Notes under the pieces: generated by a model
Told to the model about the DNA's origin: nothing
The model's database searches: none
The model's input: only the letters and a program-made list of their open reading frames with translations
Shown: in pieces, positions 8,101 through 18,103 of the stretch
How positions within the stretch are numbered: the stretch's first letter is position 1
Layout of the letters: every line of letters begins with the position of its first letter
NCBI GenBank assembly: GCA_002281535.1
Contig: NCGD01000003.1
Location: forward strand, 1-64,000
Direction: 5' to 3'
DNA length: 64,000 nucleotides
From: Sphingomonas sp. 28-63-12
Lineage (GTDB): Bacteria > Pseudomonadota > Alphaproteobacteria > Sphingomonadales > Sphingomonadaceae
Program-made: the position numbers and the translations under genes

Positions 8101-9165
8101 GTGTCCGTGAATGCAAAGAACTGGCAGGAACTAAAGAAGCCGAGCAGCCTGGAGCGCAAGCCAGGCGGCGATACCAAGCGTAAGGCGACCTTCATCGCCG
8201 AACCACTCGAGCGGGGCTTTGGCCTGACGCTCGGCAACGCGCTGCGGCGCGTGCTGCTGTCCTCGCTGCAGGGTGCAGCCGTCACGTCGATCAAGATCGA
8301 GAACGTGCTCCACGAATTCTCGTCGCTGGTTGGTGTGCGCGAAGACGTGACCGATATCGTGCTGAACGTGAAGCAGATCGCGCTGCGGATGCAGGGCGAA
8401 GGGCCAAAGCGTCTCCAGCTGTCCGCGACCGGCCCCGGCCAGGTAACTGCGGGCGATATCGCCGTTTCGGGTGATATCGAAGTGCTCAACCCAACCCTGG
8501 TGATTTGCCACCTGGATGACGGCGCGACGCTCAACATGGAACTGACCGCCGATGTCGGCAAGGGCTATGTCCCCGCCATCGCCAACCGCCCGGCCGATGC
8601 GCCGATCGGCCTGATCCCGGTCGATGCGCTGTACTCGCCGGTCCGCCAGGTCAGCTACAAGGTCGAGAATACCCGCGTTGGGCAGGAACTCGATTATGAT
8701 AAGCTGACGCTGACGATCGAAACCGATGGCACCGTGACTCCTGACGATGCGGTGGCCTATGCCGGCCGCATCCTGCAAGACCAGCTTGCTCTGTTCGTTC
8801 ACTTCGACGAATCGGCGATGGTCCGCTCGGCGCCGATCGGCGTTGCCGCACCGGCTGCCGGGGGTGAAGTTGCCGGCGACGCGCAGCAGATCAATCGTTA
8901 CCTCCTCAAGAAGGTCGACGAGCTCGAATTGTCGGTGCGATCGGCCAATTGCCTGAAGAACGACAACATCATCTATATCGGCGATCTGGTCCAGAAGACC
9001 GAAGCGGAAATGCTGCGCACCCCGAACTTTGGCCGCAAGTCCCTGAACGAAATCAAGGAAGTGCTGTCGAGCATGGGTCTGCGTCTCGGCATGGAAATCC
9101 CGGGCTGGCCGCCTGAGAATATCGAAGAGATGGCCAAGAAGCTTGAGCAGGAAATTATGGGGTAA
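8101..9165 (+). CDS. rpoA: RNA polymerase alpha subunit
   Basis: The alpha subunit dimerises to nucleate RNA polymerase assembly and contacts activators and UP elements through its C-terminal domain. Residues from about 30 carry the dimerisation motif [20 protein letters not shown]. The C-terminal domain from about residue 260 has [16 protein letters not shown] and [17 protein letters not shown], so both domains are present in 354 residues. The start is GTG at 8101, after the Shine-Dalgarno aagggga; it gives the standard N-terminus and no ATG fits better. It is followed by an inverted repeat and rplQ. Confidence 0.98.
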   Translation: MSVNAKNWQELKKPSSLERKPGGDTKRKATFIAEPLERGFGLTLGNALRRVLLSSLQGAAVTSIKIENVLHEFSSLVGVREDVTDIVLNVKQIALRMQGEGPKRLQLSATGPGQVTAGDIAVSGDIEVLNPTLVICHLDDGATLNMELTADVGKGYVPAIANRPADAPIGLIPVDALYSPVRQVSYKVENTRVGQELDYDKLTLTIETDGTVTPDDAVAYAGRILQDQLALFVHFDESAMVRSAPIGVAAPAAGGEVAGDAQQINRYLLKKVDELELSVRSANCLKNDNIIYIGDLVQKTEAEMLRTPNFGRKSLNEIKEVLSSMGLRLGMEIPGWPPENIEEMAKKLEQEIMG

Positions 9166-9185
9166 TCGGCGACGCCCCGAACCCG

Positions 9186-9263
9186 TCATCCCGGCGAAAG
9201 CCGAGGTCTCGCGGTTCGGGGCGGCTGCCTTCCCCATGGAGACCCCGGCTTTCGCCGGGGTGG
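9186..9263. repeat. Inverted repeat between rpoA and rplQ
   Basis: A 25-base arm at 9186-9210 (tcatcccggcgaaagccgag and five more bases) is complementary, with about three mismatches, to an arm at 9239-9263 (gagaccccggctttcgccgg and five more). The spacer is 28 bases. The core cccggcgaaagccggggtctc resembles, from memory, a palindromic intergenic repeat common in sphingomonad genomes. No T-run follows, so it could act as an mRNA-stability hairpin more readily than as a terminator. Confidence 0.75.
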
Positions 9264-9379
9264 CGGAAATTTTGGTTGGCTCACCGTCCCAACCTGGTCC
9301 GGGGTACCTGAGGGAACCCATCAAAGAGATACTTTGATGGAGCCTGTTCACGGCCCCCTAACGAACGAAGGAAATCAAC

Positions 9380-9802
9380 ATGCGCCATCGCGTAGGCGGC
9401 CGTAAACTCTCGCGGACTTCGGCACACCGCACAGCGCTCTTCCGCAACATGGCGGCAGCGCTCATCAAGCATGAACAGATCCACACCACCGTCGCCAAGG
9501 CGAAGGAACTGCGGCCGTATGTTGAAAAGCTGATCACGCTCGCCAAGAAAGGCGGCCTGTCGAACCGTCGTCTCGCGCATGCGCGGTTGCTTGACGACGC
9601 CCAACTGATCAAGCTGTTCGACGTGCTGGCAGCCCGCTACGCCGATCGTAACGGCGGCTATACGCGCGTGATCAAGACCGGCCCGCGTGGCTCGGATGCG
9701 GCGCCGATGGCGATCATCGAATTCGTCGATCGCGATGTGTCCGCCAAGGGTATGGATTCGGGCCCAGTGATGGGTGACGAGGAATACGATCAGGCGGCAT
9801 AA
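9380..9802 (+). CDS. rplQ: 50S ribosomal protein L17
   Basis: L17 is a large-subunit protein near the peptide exit tunnel. The product begins [20 protein letters not shown], has the signature [26 protein letters not shown], and contains [19 protein letters not shown]. At 140 residues it is a typical alphaproteobacterial length, longer than the E. coli protein through its acidic C-terminus. It ends the ribosomal cluster, and a hairpin terminator lies about 45 bases downstream. Confidence 0.98.
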   Translation: MRHRVGGRKLSRTSAHRTALFRNMAAALIKHEQIHTTVAKAKELRPYVEKLITLAKKGGLSNRRLAHARLLDDAQLIKLFDVLAARYADRNGGYTRVIKTGPRGSDAAPMAIIEFVDRDVSAKGMDSGPVMGDEEYDQAA

Positions 9803-9845
9803 GCCCCGGGCACCGCACCGGTGCTGGCCTGACCTGGGACTTGAG

Positions 9846-9880
9846 AAAGGAGTCGCGCCTGATAGGGTGCGGCTCCTTTT
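9846..9880 (+). terminator. Rho-independent terminator after rplQ
   Basis: aaaggagtcgc (9846-9856) pairs with gcggctccttt (9869-9879), with one G-T wobble, around a 12-base loop, and the stem runs into tttt. It closes the rpsM-rplQ transcript just before the signal-peptide start of the downstream peptidase. Confidence 0.75.
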
Positions 9881-9902
9881 CCGTGTCCGGAGCCTTCCTC
9901 TC

Positions 9903-12053
9903 ATGCGTCGCGCCGTTGTGCTGATCCTGCTTGCCCTGCCGCTGCCCGCCATCGCGCAGCCCCTTTTGGAGACCAAGACCCCGATGACCGCGACGCTGCA
10001 CTATCCCGAAACCCGCCGGGTCGATCAGGTCGATGACCAATTCGGCGTCAAGGTGGCCGATCCCTATCGTTGGCTCGAAAATGACGTGCGCACCGATCCG
10101 GCGGTCCGTGCCTGGGTTGATGCCGAGGTGGCGACGACCAATGCCTATCTTGAAACTCTCCCCGGTCGCGACATCCTCAAGGCGCGGATGACCGAACTGT
10201 TCAATTATGAGCGGTTCGGGGTGCCCTATAAAAAGGGCGGCCGTTATTTCTACAGTCATAATAGCGGTCTGCAGAACCAGGCGGTGTTGTTCGTGCGCGA
10301 CAGCGTAGATGGCGCGGGGCGGGTGCTGATCGATCCCAATAGCTGGTCGAAGGACGGCGCGACAGCGCTGGGCGAATGGAGCCCATCCGACGATGGCACC
10401 AAGATGCTCTATACCATCCAGGATGGCGGCACCGATTGGCGCACCTTGAAGGTGCTCGATGTCAAGACCGGCCAGTTGCTGGCGGATACTGTGGAATGGG
10501 TGAAATTCTCCGGCCTGGCCTGGGCAAAGGACGGGTCGGGGTTTTATTATTCAGGCTTTGCTGCGCCGGCCGAAGGGCAGAAATTCCAGGCACTCAACGA
10601 AAATCAGAAAGTGTATTTTCACATGCTTGGCACCCCGCAATCGGCCGATCGGCTGGTCTATGCGACGCCGGACAAGCCACGCCAGGGCCATATCGCGCAG
10701 GTCACCGATGACGGTAAATGGCTGGTGATCACCACCACCGAGGGCACTGATCGGCGCTATGAAGTGCATGTCATCGATCTGGCCGCGCCGGGCGCGCCGC
10801 CGCGCATCGTATTTGCCGGGCTCGATTATGAATGGGCGCTCGCCGGCAATGACGGGGCGACCTTTTACTGGAAGACCAACAAGGATGCGCCCAAGCTGCG
10901 GATCGTCTCGACCGATCTGGCCGCCGCGCCGGGCTTGCCGGCCGTCAAACAAGTGGTTGGAGAAGACAAGTCGACGCTGGAAAGCGCGACGGTTATCGGT
11001 GGTGTGCTGGTCGCCGAATATCTGGCCGACGTGAAGAGCGAGGTGCGCCGCTTTGCGCTTGACGGAACGCCGCTCGGCACCGTGGCGCTGCCCGGGATCG
11101 GCTCGGTCGGCGGGTTCAGCGGCGATCAGGCCGACCCCGAGACGTTCTTTGCCTTCACCAGCTTTGCCACGCCGACGACGATCTATCGCTATGATGTGCG
11201 CACCGGCCAGACGGCGACATGGGCAAGCCCCAAGGTTGCGTTCAACCCGGCGGATTTCGCGGTGGAGCAGGTCTTCTACGCCTCGAAGGACGGCACCAGG
11301 GTGCCGATGTTCATCGTCCACAAAAAGGATCTGCCCAAGGGCCCGGCACCGACCCTGCTCTATGCCTATGGCGGCTTCAACATTTCGGTCCCACCCGCCT
11401 TTTCGGCGACGCGGCTGGCGTGGATGGAGCAGGGCGGGGTCCTCGCGGTTGCCAATATCCGCGGCGGCGGCGAATATGGCAGCGCCTGGCACGATGGCGG
11501 CCGGCTCGCCAACAAGCAGAATGTGTTTGATGATTTCATTGCCGCGGGCGAATATCTGATCGCGACCGGCACGACGTCGAAGGCCAAGCTCGCGATCCAA
11601 GGCGGCTCCAATGGCGGTCTGCTCGTGGGCGCGGTGGTCAATCAGCGCCCCGATCTGTTCGCCGCCGCGCTGCCGCAGGTTGGCGTGATGGACATGCTGC
11701 GCTTCGATCGCTTCACGGCGGGGCGCTACTGGGTCGATGATTATGGCTATCCGTCGAAGGAGGCCGATTTCAAGGTGCTGCTGGCCTATTCGCCTTATCA
11801 CAATGTGCGATCGGGCGAGGCCTATCCGGCAATCCTGGCAACGACGGCGGACACCGACGACCGCGTCGTGCCCGGTCATACCTTCAAATATGCCGCCGCG
11901 ATCCAGCATGCCGATATCGGCCCCAAGCCGCATCTCGTCCGGATCGAAACCCGTGCCGGCCATGGCAGCGGCAAGCCGACCGACAAGGTGATCGAGGAGG
12001 CCGCCGATCTTTGGGCATTCGCCGCGAAATGGACCGGGCTGGTGATAAAATAG
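9903..12053 (+). CDS. Exported prolyl oligopeptidase (S9A serine peptidase)
   Basis: The protein hydrolyses short peptides after proline. The signal peptide (residues 1-19, MRRAVVLILLALPLPAIAQ) places it in the periplasm. After about 25 residues the S9 N-terminal region starts (ADPYRWLENDVRTDPAVRAW), followed by the seven-blade propeller and then the alpha/beta-hydrolase catalytic domain from about residue 470. Serine 569 in GGSNGG is the nucleophile. The catalytic aspartate lies in DTDDRVVPG and the histidine in RAGHGSG near the end. At 716 residues it is typical of exported bacterial prolyl oligopeptidases. I chose ATG 9903 because it alone gives a clean signal peptide. It is a single-gene unit between the rplQ terminator and an unrelated exported protein. 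Confidence 0.93.
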   Translation: MRRAVVLILLALPLPAIAQPLLETKTPMTATLHYPETRRVDQVDDQFGVKVADPYRWLENDVRTDPAVRAWVDAEVATTNAYLETLPGRDILKARMTELFNYERFGVPYKKGGRYFYSHNSGLQNQAVLFVRDSVDGAGRVLIDPNSWSKDGATALGEWSPSDDGTKMLYTIQDGGTDWRTLKVLDVKTGQLLADTVEWVKFSGLAWAKDGSGFYYSGFAAPAEGQKFQALNENQKVYFHMLGTPQSADRLVYATPDKPRQGHIAQVTDDGKWLVITTTEGTDRRYEVHVIDLAAPGAPPRIVFAGLDYEWALAGNDGATFYWKTNKDAPKLRIVSTDLAAAPGLPAVKQVVGEDKSTLESATVIGGVLVAEYLADVKSEVRRFALDGTPLGTVALPGIGSVGGFSGDQADPETFFAFTSFATPTTIYRYDVRTGQTATWASPKVAFNPADFAVEQVFYASKDGTRVPMFIVHKKDLPKGPAPTLLYAYGGFNISVPPAFSATRLAWMEQGGVLAVANIRGGGEYGSAWHDGGRLANKQNVFDDFIAAGEYLIATGTTSKAKLAIQGGSNGGLLVGAVVNQRPDLFAAALPQVGVMDMLRFDRFTAGRYWVDDYGYPSKEADFKVLLAYSPYHNVRSGEAYPAILATTADTDDRVVPGHTFKYAAAIQHADIGPKPHLVRIETRAGHGSGKPTDKVIEEAADLWAFAAKWTGLVIK

Positions 12054-12153
12054 CCGGGGCATGCGTCGGCCGGCAGCCGGGCGGTGACCGTCACTGGCGC
12101 GACTTGATTGGCGTGCTAAGAGTGACGGACATTGCTTTGGGAGAGGGTCGGCC

Positions 12154-14970
12154 ATGAAATCCGCCATGATGATCAGCTGGACTGCCGCCCTTGCCCTTGC
12201 CGGGACCGGGGCGATTGCCGGCGAAACGCCGCAGCACCTTCCGACCGGGCAGATGCTCACCCCGCTGGCAGCGCCGGGGGCGCGGTTCGAACCGCTCGTT
12301 ACCCATGTCGGCCCGCTGCCTGATTATGTTGCCGATGGCGCGGCGGCGATCGCAGTCAGCCCGCGGGGGGACGAGATGCTGGTGCTGACCAGCGGCTTCA
12401 ACCGTGTCAATGATCCCAATGGCACGCTGAGCCTGCTGCAGTCGCAGCAGTTCATCTTCGTCTACCGGATTGATGCCAGGGGCGCGACGCGGACCCAGAC
12501 GCTCACCGTCATCAACAGCTTTTCGGGCATCGCCTGGACGCCGGATGGCAACGGTTTCCTGGTTGCGGGCGGCGTGGACGATAATGTCCATATATTTGCC
12601 CGCGGCGCTTCGGGTTTTGCCGAAAAGGGCAGGCCGATCAAGCTGGGCCATGCGGGTGGCAATGGCGCCGATGTCAAACCCCAGGCGGCTGGCGTTGCGG
12701 TCAGCCCCGATGGCCGCCGCGCGCTGGTGGCCAATTATTATAATGATTCGGTCAGCCTGATCGATCTCGAAGCCGCGCGCGTGCTCGTCGAACAGGATCT
12801 TCGCCCCGGGAAAATCGATGTAGCGGCGCGCGGGGTTGCGGGCGGCGAATATCCGTTTGCTCTGGTCTGGGCAGACGCCGCCACGGCCTATGTCTCGGCA
12901 CCGCGCGATCGCCAGATCGTCAAGTTGGCGATTGGCGAGGATCGTATCTCTGTGGCGCAGCGCGTGCCGACGATCGGTGAGCCCACCGCATTGCTGATCG
13001 ATGCCGCTAACAAGCGCCTTTACGCGACGGAAGATAATGCCGATCGGCTGGCGATCCTGGATCTTGCGACTGACCGGCTGGTCGCCGAGCCCCGGCTCGG
13101 CCTGCCCGACGCGATCGATTCAGGGGTTTTGCCAAAGGGGCTTAACATCAACGGCCTGGCAATGGCGCCCAATCATCGCCTGCTCGTCACCTATGGCGGC
13201 GCCAATGCTGTCGCGATGGTCACGCCAACAGCCAGCGGCGCGCGGGTCGATGGGCTCGTGCCGACCGGCTGGTATCCGTCCGCCGTCGCGACGAGTGCCA
13301 ATGGCGGGCGCGTCTTCGTCGTCAACCGCAAGAGCCCGCCGGGGCCCAATCCGCTCGGCTGCTCGCCCAAGCTGGCGGTCGTCAAGGCGCAACCCAAGGC
13401 GTGCGGCGCGGCCAATCAATATATCTTCCAGCTCGAAAAGGCCGGGCTTTTGCACTTCCCGATGCCCGATGCACGCGCTCTTGCCCGCACAACGAAGCAG
13501 GTGGTCAGCAATATCGGGCTGGGCGATGCCAGTGCGCGCGCGGCAGCGGACGCAACGATGGCAGCCGTCCGAACCCGCATCAAGCACGTCATTTTCATCG
13601 TCAAAGAAAATCGCACCTATGATCAGGTCCTGGGTGATTTGCCGGTCGGCAATGGCGATCCCCACCTTGCGATCCTGGGGCAACCTCTTTCACCTAACCA
13701 TCACGCGCTCGCCCAGCAATTCGTCACGCTCGACAATTTCTATGACAGCGGTGAGCAATCGAGCACGGGCTGGACGTGGACGACTGCCGGGCGCGTTCCC
13801 GACATGCTCGAAAAGACCGCGCCGATCAATTATGCCCAACGCGGGCTGGCTTATGAATCCGAACAGGTTGATCGCAACATTGCAACCGGCCTGGCCACCG
13901 CCGATCGCCGCAGGGTAAACCCGGCGATTCCCGCTGATGACGATCTGCTGCCCGGTTCAGCGCTGGTTACCGCGCCCGATGGCGATGGCGATGAGGCGCC
14001 GGGCCAGGGTTTCCTCTGGAACGCGGCGCTGCGCGCTGGCCTCAGTGTCCGCAATTATGGCTTTGCCGATGCCTCGGTTTACGAAGCCGGCGCGCCGGGC
14101 GATGTCGCATTGCTCCGCGATCCGGCAAGCGAAAAACAAGTGATCTATGCCCCCGCTGCCCCGGCGCTGGCCGGCCGCAGCGATCCCTATTTTCGCGGCT
14201 TTGACCAGCGCCTCCCAGATTATTGGCGCGTGCTCGAATGGCAGCGTGAATTTGCCCAACAGGAAACCGCCAATGCAATGCCGGCGCTCACCCTCCTGCG
14301 GCTGTCGCACGATCATTTCGGTGCTTTCGACACGGCAGTTGACGGCGTCAACACCGTCGAAACTCAGATGGCAGACAATGATTACGCGATCGGCCTTGTC
14401 GTCGAGCGGGTGGCGCAGAGCAAGTTCAGGGACTCGACGCTGATCTTCATCATCGAGGATGACGCCCAGAACGGCACCGATCATGTCGATGCCCGGCGCA
14501 GCATTGCCTTTATCGTCGGCCCCTATGTCCGCCAGCACGCGCTGGTTTCGACCCGTTACACCACGGTCAGCATGCTACGGACGATCGAGGCGGTGCTCGG
14601 GCTCGCCCCCCTCGGCCTCAACGATGCGATGGCAACGCCGATGGCGGACATCTTTGATCTCAACCAGAAATTATGGACCTACCGCGCCAGCGCGGCATCA
14701 GTGTTGCGCGCCACGCAATTGCCGATCGCCGCCGACCGCTTCGTCGCTGCCACCAGCGCTGCCAACCGCCCGGCGCGCAGTGCGGCCTATTGGACGGCGG
14801 CGATGCAGGGCCAGGATTTTACCGCGGAAGACCGGCTCGATACTGCGGCATTTAACAGCGCCCTATGGCAGGGGCTCGGCACTGGACCTGAACCCACTGC
14901 GCGCGACGGCCGTAATCTGCGCGCCGATCGTGGGGCGCTGCTAACGGGAGCAGCGCCGGCGGGGGAGTGA
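12154..14970 (+). CDS. Exported beta-propeller / phosphoesterase fusion protein
   Basis: The 938-residue protein has a signal peptide (residues 1-22). An N-terminal half is built from YncE-like propeller repeats (for example GIAWTPDGNGFLVAGG, GVAVSPDGRRALVANYYND, GWYPSAVATSANGGRVFVV). The C-terminal half has the phosphoesterase/phospholipase C superfamily motif HVIFIVKENRTYDQVLG at about residue 478, followed by a region with LDNFYDSGEQSSTGW and LIFIIEDDAQNGTDHVD metal-ligand-like motifs. Proteins with this pairing are annotated as bifunctional YncE/alkaline-phosphatase-like proteins. The substrate is unknown, probably an exported phosphoester or a surface polymer. It starts at ATG 12154 after gggagagg and stands alone, with no operon partner visible. 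Confidence 0.85.
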   Translation: MKSAMMISWTAALALAGTGAIAGETPQHLPTGQMLTPLAAPGARFEPLVTHVGPLPDYVADGAAAIAVSPRGDEMLVLTSGFNRVNDPNGTLSLLQSQQFIFVYRIDARGATRTQTLTVINSFSGIAWTPDGNGFLVAGGVDDNVHIFARGASGFAEKGRPIKLGHAGGNGADVKPQAAGVAVSPDGRRALVANYYNDSVSLIDLEAARVLVEQDLRPGKIDVAARGVAGGEYPFALVWADAATAYVSAPRDRQIVKLAIGEDRISVAQRVPTIGEPTALLIDAANKRLYATEDNADRLAILDLATDRLVAEPRLGLPDAIDSGVLPKGLNINGLAMAPNHRLLVTYGGANAVAMVTPTASGARVDGLVPTGWYPSAVATSANGGRVFVVNRKSPPGPNPLGCSPKLAVVKAQPKACGAANQYIFQLEKAGLLHFPMPDARALARTTKQVVSNIGLGDASARAAADATMAAVRTRIKHVIFIVKENRTYDQVLGDLPVGNGDPHLAILGQPLSPNHHALAQQFVTLDNFYDSGEQSSTGWTWTTAGRVPDMLEKTAPINYAQRGLAYESEQVDRNIATGLATADRRRVNPAIPADDDLLPGSALVTAPDGDGDEAPGQGFLWNAALRAGLSVRNYGFADASVYEAGAPGDVALLRDPASEKQVIYAPAAPALAGRSDPYFRGFDQRLPDYWRVLEWQREFAQQETANAMPALTLLRLSHDHFGAFDTAVDGVNTVETQMADNDYAIGLVVERVAQSKFRDSTLIFIIEDDAQNGTDHVDARRSIAFIVGPYVRQHALVSTRYTTVSMLRTIEAVLGLAPLGLNDAMATPMADIFDLNQKLWTYRASAASVLRATQLPIAADRFVAATSAANRPARSAAYWTAAMQGQDFTAEDRLDTAAFNSALWQGLGTGPEPTARDGRNLRADRGALLTGAAPAGE

Positions 14971-15125
14971 GGCGGTGGTTGAGCGAATCTGACCCGAAAA
15001 TTGGCTGCCGCTTGAACATGTAAATCGCCCCGTGGCTCCTCGCCACTTCCCCCAGCAACCCTACATAGGCGCGTGGGATCGCTCGTCTGGCTGGCCTTCG
15101 GCGCGTGGCGCCGCTATCTGGCCGC

Positions 15126-16682
15126 ATGACCCAGCATCCCGACTCCATCCTGATCATCGATTTTGGCAGCCAGGTGACCCAGCTCATCGCCCGCCGCGTG
15201 CGCGAAGCGGGGGTTTATAGCGAGATCGCTCCTTTCAATACTGCCGCCGCCGCCTTTGCCCGGATGAGCCCCAAGGGGGTCATCCTCTCGGGCAGCCCTG
15301 CGTCGGTGCTCGATACCGATAGCCCGCGCGCGCCGGATGTGGTGTTTGAAAGCGGCGTACCGGTGCTTGGCATCTGCTATGGCCAGCAAACGATGATGGC
15401 GCAGCTCGGCGGCGATGTGCAGCTCGGTGACAGCGGCGAGTTTGGCCATGCCTTTATCGAGGTGCAGGAAAGCTGCGGGCTGTTCAACGGCCTGTGGAGC
15501 GAGGGCGAGACGCATCAGGTTTGGATGAGCCATGGAGACAAGGTCACCAGCCTCGCCCCTGGCTTTCGTACTGTCGCCACCAGCCCGGGGGCGCCCTTTG
15601 CGGTGATCGCCAACGAGGCGCGGCATTATTATGCAATGCAATTCCATCCAGAGGTCGTCCACACCCCCGATGGCGGCCGGCTGATCGCCAATTTCGCGCG
15701 CCATGTCTGCGGGCTGACCGGTGACTGGACGATGGCGGAATTTCGCCAAACCAAGATTGACGAGATTCGCGCGCAGGTGGGAACGGGCAGGGTGATTTGC
15801 GGCCTGTCGGGCGGCGTTGATTCTGCGGTAGCGGCGGTGCTGATCCATGAAGCGATCGGATCGCAGCTGACCTGCGTGTTCGTCGATCACGGACTGATGC
15901 GGGCGGGGGAGGCCGATCAGGTCGTCGGGCTGTTCCGTAACCATTATAATATCCCGCTTGTCCATGTGAACGCGGAGACGTTGTTCCTCAACGGGCTCAA
16001 GGGCCTCACCGATCCTGAGGCCAAGCGCAAATTCATCGGCGCGACCTTTATCGAAGTGTTCGAGGATGAAGCGCGCAAGATCGGTGGCGCTGCCTTTCTC
16101 GCCCAGGGAACGCTGTATCCCGATGTTATCGAGAGTGTGTCGTTCACTGGCGGGCCGTCAGTGACGATCAAGAGCCACCACAATGTCGGCGGACTGCCCG
16201 AGCGGATGAATATGGAGCTTGTCGAGCCGCTGCGCGAATTGTTCAAGGATGAGGTGCGGGCGCTTGGGCGCGAGCTTGGGCTGCCAGAGATTTTCGTCGG
16301 CCGGCATCCTTTTCCCGGGCCTGGCCTGGCCATCCGCATCCCAGGCGAGGTAACCAAGGAGCGCTGCGATATCCTGCGCAAGGCAGATACCGTCTATCTT
16401 GAGGAAATCCGCAATGCCGGGCTTTATGATGCGATCTGGCAGGCCTTTGCCGTCCTGCTCCCGGTGCGCAGCGTCGGCGTGATGGGCGACGGTCGGACCT
16501 ATGACAATGTGCTGGCGCTGCGCGCCGTCACCTCGACCGACGGCATGACCGCCCAGGCCTTTGAATTCCCCGGCGGTTTCCTCGCGCGGGTGGCGACACG
16601 CATCGTCAACGAGGTCAAGGGCATTAACCGGGTGACTTACGACTATACGAGCAAGCCGCCCGGCACGATTGAGTGGGAATGA
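15126..16682 (+). CDS. guaA: GMP synthase (glutamine-hydrolysing)
   Basis: GuaA converts XMP, ATP and glutamine to GMP. The N-terminal glutaminase domain shows [21 protein letters not shown], the nucleophile cysteine in [16 protein letters not shown], and the histidine-glutamate pair in QFHPEVVHT. The ATP pyrophosphatase domain has the P-loop [12 protein letters not shown], and the C-terminal dimerisation domain ends [18 protein letters not shown], the GuaA signature. The start at 15126 gives [11 protein letters not shown]; a seven-codon upstream extension has no family support. The 518-residue length is normal. It is a single transcription unit with no visible guaB in the window. Confidence 0.97.
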   Translation: MTQHPDSILIIDFGSQVTQLIARRVREAGVYSEIAPFNTAAAAFARMSPKGVILSGSPASVLDTDSPRAPDVVFESGVPVLGICYGQQTMMAQLGGDVQLGDSGEFGHAFIEVQESCGLFNGLWSEGETHQVWMSHGDKVTSLAPGFRTVATSPGAPFAVIANEARHYYAMQFHPEVVHTPDGGRLIANFARHVCGLTGDWTMAEFRQTKIDEIRAQVGTGRVICGLSGGVDSAVAAVLIHEAIGSQLTCVFVDHGLMRAGEADQVVGLFRNHYNIPLVHVNAETLFLNGLKGLTDPEAKRKFIGATFIEVFEDEARKIGGAAFLAQGTLYPDVIESVSFTGGPSVTIKSHHNVGGLPERMNMELVEPLRELFKDEVRALGRELGLPEIFVGRHPFPGPGLAIRIPGEVTKERCDILRKADTVYLEEIRNAGLYDAIWQAFAVLLPVRSVGVMGDGRTYDNVLALRAVTSTDGMTAQAFEFPGGFLARVATRIVNEVKGINRVTYDYTSKPPGTIEWE

Positions 16683-17089
16683 GGGGTATTAGAAAAGGCG
16701 GGGATAGCTAGGTTAGGCAGTCGTATTCGCTTTCACCTAAATTTTGCTCGTGCCCTTGTTCAGCTGTGCCAGCTTATTGGCTTCGTGTCTTGCAGGACCG
16801 ATCTGCGGACATCTCGGGGTAACGTAAAGACATTTCGATCAGCGGGAGTGCTCTGGCGTAGGATGGAGCGTACAAAGGCGGGGCACCTGCATGGACGGTG
16901 TCGCCATCAGCTGAGATTCTGGGTCCGACCCTCTCATACAGTCTTGTGAAGCTCACCGGATTCCAAAAGACCTGCGATATCCTCCGTCGCAGGAAGCTGT
17001 GGTCAACGGGTGCCGACCTTTGGCGATTTCGGTCTATCTGGAGATCGCTGCGTCAGGGCGGCCAAGTATGGCAGTCTATCAAACGACGA
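16683..17089. other. Intergenic stretch after guaA, no gene recognised
   Basis: These 407 bases lie between guaA and the converging end of the formylglycine-generating-enzyme gene. I see no family-like reading frame, RNA gene or convincing terminator. It marks the border between core genes and the glycan locus. Confidence 0.5.
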
Positions 17090-18100
17090 TTATGGCACCC
17101 GTCTCACGCAACGAAAGCCGATATGAGTGGTGGATGTGTCGATCATCTCGGGGTGGCGCGCTGCCGGGCGATAGCGCTGGCAATAATTTCCCGCGCACAA
17201 ATGCGAGCCGCCTTTCAGGACCTTGCGACCGATGCGGATTTGCGGCTGGCCGGGATCGTAGCTGTCCTTCAGCTTGGCGCCGCGCGGGTTGCTGACAGTG
17301 CAGCACGCACCCTTCGGCTTTTTGGGGTCTATATCGGCAAGGCGATCGATCCACCAATCTGCGGTCCATTCCCAAGTGTTGCCGATCATGTCGTACAGGC
17401 CATAGCCGTTGGGCGCGTAGGATTTGACCGGCGAGGTGCGCTCCCAACCGCCAAGGCACTGGTTGGCGAAAGGGAACAGCCCCTGCCAATAGTTGGCCAT
17501 CATCGCGCCCTCGGGGGCCAGCGTATCTCCCCAAGCATAATCCTGACCGTCCAGCCCGCCGCGTGCGGCATATTCATGTTCGGCCTCGGTCGGCAACGCC
17601 TTGCCCGCCCAGTCGGCATAGGCCTGGGCGTCGGTCCACGCCACGTGAACAACCGGGTGATCCCACAGATCAAGGGCATCGAGCGAGGAGCCGGGTCCAA
17701 GCGGATGCCGCCAATTGGCACCAGCCTCGAAGTGCCACCAGTGGTGCGGCTCACTCAGGTCCACCGGCCCCGGCGTCTTGCGGAAGACGAGCGAACCCGC
17801 TTGGTCCATGCCGGGAAGCATGCCCGGATAATCCTCGATCCTGGGCGCCATCTCGGCATTGGTTACGTATTCGGTCTCCTCGACGAAGAGGGCGAACTGG
17901 CGGTTGGTGACGGGCGTCTCGTCGATCCAGAAGGCATCGACCGAAACACGTCGCAGCGGCGCTTCCTCGGGGTAGAAATTGTCGGACCCCATGGTGAAGG
18001 TGCCGGCGGGAATGTGGATCATACCGACGGGCGCCCCGTCGCTGGCGGCGGCTTTAGTCAAGGGGAGTGTCAGTCTGCATGTCGTGATCGCCCATAGCAA
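17090..18100 (-). CDS. Formylglycine-generating enzyme (sulfatase-activating)
   Basis: This enzyme oxidises the active-site cysteine of type I sulfatases to formylglycine, using oxygen and copper. The FGE-sulfatase fold is evident from IPAGTFTMGSDNFYPEEAPLRRV, DETPVTNRQFALFVEET, LPTEAEHEYAARGG, NGYGLYDMIGNTWEWT and the terminal IGFRCVRR. The catalytic pair is present as Cys302 and Cys307 in GGSHLCAGNYCQRYRPAARH, with the five-residue spacing of true FGE, so this is not merely a paralogous modifying-factor-like protein. The start is uncertain: TTG 18100 lies three bases after the upstream stop and suggests coupling, but ATG 18022 is an alternative. No signal peptide is evident. Two Cys-type sulfatase genes at 30,415 and 36,612 are its likely clients. 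Confidence 0.9.
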   Translation of the reverse strand: MLWAITTCRLTLPLTKAAASDGAPVGMIHIPAGTFTMGSDNFYPEEAPLRRVSVDAFWIDETPVTNRQFALFVEETEYVTNAEMAPRIEDYPGMLPGMDQAGSLVFRKTPGPVDLSEPHHWWHFEAGANWRHPLGPGSSLDALDLWDHPVVHVAWTDAQAYADWAGKALPTEAEHEYAARGGLDGQDYAWGDTLAPEGAMMANYWQGLFPFANQCLGGWERTSPVKSYAPNGYGLYDMIGNTWEWTADWWIDRLADIDPKKPKGACCTVSNPRGAKLKDSYDPGQPQIRIGRKVLKGGSHLCAGNYCQRYRPAARHPEMIDTSTTHIGFRCVRRVP

Positions 18101-18103
18101 ATA

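Noticed and set aside
8131-9351. Leftward open frame of 406 codons across rpoA
   Set aside because: It is the antisense of rpoA, with no family features and no ribosome binding site.
10551-12260. Long leftward open frame of 569 codons antisense to the prolyl oligopeptidase
   Set aside because: Its translation is Arg/Ala/His-rich without any domain. The plus strand encodes a complete S9 peptidase with all catalytic residues; GC-rich codon usage keeps the opposite frame open.
16898-18097. Rightward open frame of 399 codons over the FGE gene
   Set aside because: The minus strand encodes a full FGE with catalytic cysteines. The plus-strand product has no recognisable motif.
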